A DNA stretch of 8,542 nucleotides, from positions 1-8,542 of the forward strand of contig JAGVVX010000029.1 of assembly GCA_018304565.1 (NCBI GenBank), in the 5' to 3' direction. Made by a program: the position numbers and the translations under genes. The notes below the pieces were generated by a model, which did not search any database, had not been told where the DNA came from, and saw only the letters and a list, made by a program, of their open reading frames with translations. Positions 5,411 to 8,542 of the stretch are shown one piece after another. This DNA comes from Candidatus Aenigmatarchaeota archaeon (GTDB lineage Archaea; Aenigmatarchaeota; Aenigmatarchaeia; GW2011-AR5). Within the stretch, counting starts at the first letter, position 1, and each line of letters opens with the position of its first letter.

Positions 5411-5743
5411 ATGGAAAACGGACTGAATAAAAAGCTTGTCGAATGCGTTGAAAACGGTATAGAGCTTGACAAAGAAGGTCATGCCCTGCTTAGAATGAAT
5501 CAGAGAAAGATAAGCTTTGAAACAGTTAAAAACAGCCTCAAATCCCATGCCAGGACAGCGGTTGTGAAGGAATATAAGCCGGAAAGCCTGAAGGATGCTT
5601 ACAGGGTATTTATAAGACTTACGGGCAAAAAGACTCTTGTAATAGGTGTGATGCTTGGTGACAAATGCACTGTAAAGACGGTTTTTGTTCAAGCAAAAAA
5701 GATTCAGGATAAAGTGGAAAAATGGCGGAAAAAATCAAGATAG
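5411..5743 (+). CDS. DUF4258-like putative toxin (RelE/BrnT-like fold)
   Basis: This is a 110-residue protein. The signature H-A-L-L-R-M-N-Q-R-K-I-S-F-E-T-V (24-39) matches the H-A-x2-R-M-x2-R-x-I-S pattern of DUF4258. Strands follow at YRVFIRLTGKKTLVIGVML (65-83) and T-V-K-T-V-F-V (86-93), with a basic tail K-V-E-K-W-R-K-K-S-R. Such proteins are often encoded beside small antitoxin-like genes and may be mRNA-interferase-like toxins, but biochemical proof for this branch is lacking. Its last 22 bp overlap the DUF2283 gene, so the two are translated together. AGCTGGACAA lies 17 bp upstream, as before two other genes here. Confidence 0.65.
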   Translation: MENGLNKKLVECVENGIELDKEGHALLRMNQRKISFETVKNSLKSHARTAVVKEYKPESLKDAYRVFIRLTGKKTLVIGVMLGDKCTVKTVFVQAKKIQDKVEKWRKKSR

Positions 5744-6054
5744 ACTACGACGAGGAGTTTGATGACCTCTACATATACAAAATCGGCAAAACATCAGATT
5801 TTAGCGTAAACCTGGGAGATTTTGTAATAGATGTCGGAAAAGGCGGAAGCATTAACGGAATAGAGATACTTCAAGTCACGGACACAATTTCCAAGCTCCT
5901 TAACACAAGGATCACGAAGAATGATATAAATGGAATAAAGGATGCTGTAATTATATCCAGCACTCGCGAAAACGCCTTATACATACATTTGACCTTGGAA
6001 TCAAAGAAAGATATCAGATTTCCGATAGTCATGCCTGCTATACATGCCCAATAA
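5722..6054 (+). CDS. DUF2283-like putative antitoxin
   Basis: This 110-residue protein has the DUF2283 pattern: YDEEFDDLYIYKI (9-21), then D-F-V-I-D-V-G-K-G-G-S-I-N-G-I-E-I-L (34-51). The second half (ISKLLNTRITKNDINGIKDA, then ISSTRENALYIHL) extends beyond the minimal domain. DUF2283 genes commonly neighbour DUF4258 or other small toxin-like genes, so an antitoxin role is the best inference. It starts inside the preceding gene (22 bp overlap). Its stop TAA abuts the repeated 3' end of the membrane-protein gene without any spacer, which marks a recombination junction; its own C-terminus (MPAIHAQ) may have been altered by that event. Confidence 0.7.
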   Translation: MAEKIKIDYDEEFDDLYIYKIGKTSDFSVNLGDFVIDVGKGGSINGIEILQVTDTISKLLNTRITKNDINGIKDAVIISSTRENALYIHLTLESKKDIRFPIVMPAIHAQ

Positions 6055-6091
6055 GATCTACGACATCGCGCGCGGCGGGCTTTACGACTGA
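6055..6091 (+). pseudogene. 3'-end remnant of a paralogue of the 5078-5368 gene
   Basis: It encodes I-Y-D-I-A-R-G-G-L-Y-D and a TGA, the same ending as the membrane protein at 5336-5368. Differences are mostly synonymous (ATC/ATT, GCG/GCC) plus Ile/Val, so the fragment comes from a diverged gene under protein selection. It directly follows the DUF2283 stop and is followed by the operator of MNT/HEPN operon 3. Confidence 0.75.
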
Positions 6092-6140
6092 AACGTTAGA
6101 TTTAAATAACACTTGTTAGAATAATATAACATATGTTAGA
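6087..6140 (+). promoter_or_regulatory. Promoter with 20-bp-periodic operator, MNT/HEPN operon 3
   Basis: The TATA box TTTAAATA (6101-6108) is 25-32 nt before ATG 6133. Dyads TAACACTTGTTA (6107-6118) and TAACATATGTTA (6127-6138) are 20 bp apart, with a half-site at 6095. GTTAGA recurs at 6095, 6115 and 6135. The layout is base-for-base the same as at 3085-3138, with the flank of each half-site changed from AC to GA. Confidence 0.75.
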
Positions 6141-6648
6141 AAAGAATAACATTGAAAAAATCCTAGGGGTATTTTTTGATCACCCTACAAGAGAATTTCA
6201 TATAAGGGAGCTAGCCAGAAGAAGCGGAATATCCGCACCAACTATTTTGCTAGCAGTAAATATTCTACTAAAAAAAAATCTTATTGACATGCATAAAAAG
6301 GGTAATATGAAAATAGTCAAAGCCTCTGGTTCCACAGAATTTATCAGGATAAAAAGAATTGAAAATATTCGGCGCGTTTATGAATCAGGGATAATAGATT
6401 ACTTAAGGGATCTATACGAGAAGCCTATGGCTATAATCCTGTTTGGTTCTTTCTCTAGGGGTGACGATACGGAAAAATCTGACATAGATATAGCTGTCGT
6501 TACGAAACATCACGAAGAAGCTGGCATTGATCTCTATGAAAAGAAGTTCAATAGAAAAATAAGCATTCATGAAGTCGATGTAAAGAAAATAAGCAAGGAA
6601 TTTTACAGTAATCTGGCTAACGGTATTGTAATGGATGGTGCGATGTGA
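6133..6648 (+). CDS. wHTH + minimal nucleotidyltransferase, candidate antitoxin of pair 3
   Basis: This 171-residue protein is a paralogue of the one at 3131. It has a winged helix at 5-65 (FHIRELARRSGISAPTILLA) and an MNT domain at 98-171 with GS at 105-106, ten residues, D117-I-D119 and K-I-S-I-H-E. Both proteins end N-S/L-L-A-N-G-I-V-like. The catalytic signature is complete, so AMP transfer to the HEPN partner is plausible. The ATG lies within the second operator dyad and 25-32 nt after the TATA box. The stop TGA overlaps the next ATG (TGATG). Because its operators have the same TAACA-N2-TGTTA core as operon 2, cross-repression between the two operons is possible. Confidence 0.9.
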   Translation: MLEKNNIEKILGVFFDHPTREFHIRELARRSGISAPTILLAVNILLKKNLIDMHKKGNMKIVKASGSTEFIRIKRIENIRRVYESGIIDYLRDLYEKPMAIILFGSFSRGDDTEKSDIDIAVVTKHHEEAGIDLYEKKFNRKISIHEVDVKKISKEFYSNLANGIVMDGAM

Positions 6649-7121
6649 TGAAAGATTTTGAATATTTTATTAAAAATGCTGATGTAAAGAAACAAGCAGT
6701 GGACAAAAATCTTTCGGATTCGCTTATTAAAGACAGCAAAGATAGGCTGGAATATGCAAAATCTTCTGTTCTTTCGGAAAGCAATGCAAAATTTATATAT
6801 GAAAACGTTTATGAGGCTCTCAGAGAAGCTGCTGATTCAATCCTTGTTTTGAATGGTTTCAAATCTTTTTCACATGAGGCTTCAATATCTTTCCTTCAAC
6901 AATTTGATGAATTTTCTGCAGTAGAAATAGCAGAATTCAATAGAATGCGCATTAAAAGAAATGGTTTGAAATATTATGGCAAACCGTGTGCCGTTGCTGA
7001 TGCAAATGAAGTCATAGAATTTGCTGGAAATCTAATCAAAAAGTTTGTTGCACTTCAGAGAAAATTCCAAAAAATATCATATCTTCTTAATATACCACCG
7101 ACTAAAGTCGGTGGTTTGTGA
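6648..7121 (+). CDS. HEPN-domain protein, candidate toxin of pair 3
   Basis: This 157-residue HEPN protein starts at ATG 6648 (1-nt overlap with the MNT stop; GTG 6645 is an alternative). Motifs are VYEALREAADSILVLNGF (54-71), SFSHEAS with H76, and FNRMRIKRNGLKYYG (97-111), where R104-N-x3-Y109 replaces the R-x4-6-H RNase motif. The last 14 or so residues (SYLLNIPPTKVGGL) are encoded by hairpin element B, whose palindrome CCACCGACTAAAGTCGGTGG supplies P-P-T-K-V-G-G. The insertion therefore replaced the native C-terminus or stop, but it left the HEPN core whole. Pairing is firm; enzymatic activity is inferred. Confidence 0.87.
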   Translation: MKDFEYFIKNADVKKQAVDKNLSDSLIKDSKDRLEYAKSSVLSESNAKFIYENVYEALREAADSILVLNGFKSFSHEASISFLQQFDEFSAVEIAEFNRMRIKRNGLKYYGKPCAVADANEVIEFAGNLIKKFVALQRKFQKISYLLNIPPTKVGGL

Positions 7122-7228
7122 GAAGATGTGATCCCAGAGACATTGTATTTCATCTGCTGTCTAAAGACAGCAGTATTGTATTTCATCTGCTGTCTAAAGA
7201 CAGCAGTTTTCAATGTCTCTGAGGATAA
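7075..7228. mobile_element. Hairpin-rich non-coding element B (inverted relative to A)
   Basis: The reverse complement matches element A at both ends and in the core (TCTGGGATCACATCTTCTCA). It holds the palindrome CCACCGACTAAAGTCGGTGG (7095-7114) and two identical hairpins CTGCTGTCTAAAGACAGCAG (7154-7173, 7187-7206). It lacks the 52-bp double-hairpin block of A. It begins inside the HEPN coding frame. The likely origin is a non-autonomous IS200/IS605-type element (PATE); there is no transposase in the window. The open frame 7128-7313 over it is an artefact of the repeats. Confidence 0.6.
7142..7207. repeat. Two exact 33-bp tandem units, each with a hairpin
   Basis: Units 7142-7174 and 7175-7207 are identical. 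Each contains the 20-nt palindrome CTGCTGTCTAAAGACAGCAG (9-bp stem, AA loop) preceded by ATTGTATTTCAT. Element A has a single hairpin here, so one unit was duplicated recently in B. Confidence 0.9.
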
Positions 7229-7329
7229 TAATTACACACTTGCATCTCTATTTATCATCATCAAATTACAAAACAATTACAAAATTTCTTGTGGAAAGGC
7301 TTTAGAAGATTAGATGCTTAATAATATCG

Positions 7330-7899
7330 ATGAAATATCCAAAGAACCTGCACGTGATGGTGTTGGGTGTTGCTGTAATAATTATTGTCTCCGGGATAGC
7401 TGTCTTTTCCAGCCAGTTCCAGCAGCCTTCCAGCGAGACGGCAGTGAAAAAGATACAGGAAGCTTACGCTGCGCTCGGGACTAGCATCGAGGTTCTCAGC
7501 GCCAGAGAAGAGAGCGGAATCTATCGCGTGCTGCTGAGGGCTGCCAACACGACAACGTTGCAGGAAATATATGTGACAAAAGACGGCAGTCTTCTTCTGG
7601 GCGATGTCGAAAGGCTTGATGCCTACACGTCGCGCATTCTCAGGGAGGATAACTTTTCCCAGTGCCTGCTGTCGCGGGGCATTGTAGTCTTTGGAAGCAA
7701 CACCGACGTGAATACGCTGCAGCAGCTGCAGGCATTAGGCAGCTTCTCAGGCAGGGTATTCTTCGACTGCAGCAGGAGCCTGCAGACATGCATAAACCTT
7801 AACATAACAAGCGTGCCGGCAACAGCCCACGAAAATCAGGTCTACTATGGCATACAGCCCGTGAGCTTGTACACGCAGCTGACAGGCTGCACGCTGTAA
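7330..7899 (+). CDS. Membrane-anchored thioredoxin-fold protein without CXXC
   Basis: This is a 189-residue protein. A signal anchor (8-27, HVMVLGVAVIIIVSGIAVF) leaves the rest outside the cell. Residues 36-95 resemble the N-terminal module of archaeal DsbA/DsbC-like proteins (G-I-Y-R-V-L-L, EIYVTKDGSLLLGD). Residues 110-189 follow thioredoxin-like domains of the VKOR-associated type: Q-C-L, then V-V-F-G-S, V-F-F-D-C, C-I-N-L-N-I-T-S-V-P, Y-Y-G-I-Q and a final L-T-G-C. Where redox members have C-x2-C after Y-G-S, this one reads FGSNTDVNTLQQ. Cys112, 147, 154 and 187 remain and may form structural disulfides. It is probably a non-redox or chaperone-like derivative. Its base composition resembles the LamG regions rather than the TA genes. 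Confidence 0.7.
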   Translation: MKYPKNLHVMVLGVAVIIIVSGIAVFSSQFQQPSSETAVKKIQEAYAALGTSIEVLSAREESGIYRVLLRAANTTTLQEIYVTKDGSLLLGDVERLDAYTSRILREDNFSQCLLSRGIVVFGSNTDVNTLQQLQALGSFSGRVFFDCSRSLQTCINLNITSVPATAHENQVYYGIQPVSLYTQLTGCTL

Positions 7900-7920
7900 A
7901 GCTGGAACAAGCTTTTAAAC
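7900..7920 (+). promoter_or_regulatory. AGCTGGA..CAA motif plus TATA box before the 31-codon ORF
   Basis: AGCTGGAACAA (7900-7910) follows the thioredoxin-like gene's stop and runs into GCTTTTAAAC (7911-7920), 22-31 nt before ATG 7942. The layout matches that at 4144-4170. Confidence 0.5.
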
Positions 7921-7941
7921 TCTAAGTTGCTTATAGGAGTT

Positions 7942-8037
7942 ATGCAGCCAAAAAGAAAACTTTTTGACGATCCAGAGCTAGATAAATTAGTGAAAGAGGC
8001 TAGACGCAGGCATATTTTTGATAAAGTCAAATTATAA
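7942..8037 (+). CDS. 31-residue basic peptide, convergent with the PIN gene
   Basis: It encodes MQPKRKLFDDPELDKLVKEA followed by RRRHIFDKVKL. A TATA-like box and a TAGGAG ribosome-binding site 3 nt before the ATG support it. The charged helical middle (DDPELDKLVKEARRRH) could bind nucleic acid or a protein partner. The last 6 bp overlap the 3' end of the PIN gene on the minus strand. It shares context, though not obvious sequence, with the 39-codon ORF at 4199. The family is not recognised; it could be an antitoxin fragment or a spurious short frame. Confidence 0.45.
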   Translation: MQPKRKLFDDPELDKLVKEARRRHIFDKVKL

Positions 8038-8457
8038 GTTTTCTGGATGAATAATTTTCACTCCAAATTCTTTCTCTAAACGTATGTTCCCTACCATCTT
8101 TTGGTCAAATGTAACAAACGTGTCTGCTTTCTCTTGAACTGCTAATGCATAATGCAGAGCATCTGTTTGCTCAATTCTTGAATCTGCGCGGATAATTTTC
8201 AGCGTTGTTTCGTATGCTTCTATTTCTGGTGTTATGAAGCCTATTTTCTGTTTCTTCAGTATACGGTCAAATATCCTGAAAGCAAGCTCTCTGTCTTCGG
8301 GGTTTTTTGTGTCTCTTATTGTTATGAGCAAAAATTCGCCCAAAACTGATAAAGATACAGTCCCTCTATATTTGTAACCAATCCTGTTGATATAGTCTGT
8401 ACAAATATTTCCTAATTTCGTTTCTCTAATGGCTTCTACAAAAATGTGAAAAACCAC
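8032..8457 (-). pseudogene. PIN-domain protein with 5' end lost to hairpin DNA
   Basis: The frame reads VVFHIFVEAIRETKLGNICT and continues as a PIN domain for about 141 residues, with E41 in VLGEFLLI, D99 in EQTDALHYA and D118 in TFDQKM. PIN proteins of this kind begin like M-x-F-x-D-T-N-x-F-V-E-A; here the frame becomes recognisable only at IFVEAI, and the DTN with the first catalytic Asp is missing. The only start is GTG 8457, which sits in the stem of the hairpin 8454-8473, and an in-frame TAA lies about 30 nt further upstream. The gene appears to have been cut at its 5' end by insertion of the hairpin sequence. A shortened protein may still be made, but it would lack one metal ligand. Confidence 0.7.
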
Positions 8458-8525
8458 TGCATGAATGCAGTGGCATCTTGAAGTTTACGAAAGATGCCAT
8501 TATAACATGGCAGTGTTTTTTACAC
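8454..8525. mobile_element. Cluster of three hairpins at the broken PIN 5' end
   Basis: CCACTGCATGAATGCAGTGG (8454-8473, 9-bp stem, GA loop) is followed by TGGCATCTT/AAGATGCCA (8471-8499, 11-nt loop) and GTGT/ACAC (8513-8525, T5 loop). AACCAC at its edge resembles the palindrome end of elements A and B, but the stems differ and there is no CTTTAG centre. It may be the end of another small palindrome-bearing element that continues past the window edge. Nothing else is visible between 8526 and 8542. Confidence 0.45.
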
Positions 8526-8542
8526 CTAACATACCACTTAAT

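Noticed and set aside
7128..7313. Open frame of 61 codons with repeated YFICCLKTAV
   Set aside because: It is a translation of the tandem hairpin units in element B and has no ribosome-binding site or coding character.

Overview
The window looks like archaeal chromosomal DNA, probably from a small-genome (DPANN-like) lineage, although nothing here fixes the taxon. The evidence is TATA boxes (TTTAAATA, TTTATATC) about 25-35 nt before start codons with little or no leader, secreted LamG proteins rich in N-glycosylation sequons, wHTH-nucleotidyltransferase/HEPN gene pairs of archaeal type, and small VapB/PIN, DUF4258 and DUF2283 genes. There are no tRNA or rRNA genes and no CRISPR array. The LamG and thioredoxin-like sequences look clearly richer in G+C than the toxin-antitoxin (TA)-like genes between them, so the window reads as a mosaic.

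Layout, left to right: (1) 3' end of a LamG surface-protein gene (1-650). (2) Leftward HEPN/MNT pair (672-1630), then hairpin-rich element A (1671-1841). (3) Short LamG 3'-end remnant (1841-1973). (4) Leftward VapB-like antitoxin plus PIN toxin pseudogene with an in-frame TGA (2036-2618). (5) Longer, frameshifted LamG 3' remnant (2693-3069). (6) Rightward MNT/HEPN pair with a periodic operator (3093-4092). (7) 44-bp LamG remnant (4098-4141). (8) 39-codon ORF convergent with a PIN gene (4199-4792). (9) LamG remnant (4861-4974). (10) Two-helix membrane protein (5078-5368). (11) DUF4258/DUF2283 pair (5411-6054). (12) Repeated 3' end of the membrane-protein gene (6055-6091). (13) Second rightward MNT/HEPN pair with the same operator (6095-7121), running into element B (7075-7228). 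(14) Membrane-anchored thioredoxin-fold protein lacking CXXC (7330-7899). (15) 31-codon ORF convergent with a PIN gene whose 5' end is cut off by hairpin DNA (7942-8525).

The main pattern is that TA-like cassettes alternate with 3' ends of ordinary host genes. Five copies of one LamG-family 3' end, with ragged 5' breakpoints and all but one closing on the native stop, separate four cassettes. A sixth junction uses the 3' end of a different gene. This suggests an island in which small TA modules accumulate at, or are exchanged through, short conserved gene 3' ends. Simple erosion of a tandem LamG array invaded by TA genes is the main alternative. Several modules are decayed (a nonsense PIN, a truncated PIN), as expected for an addiction-gene graveyard, while the three MNT/HEPN pairs look intact.
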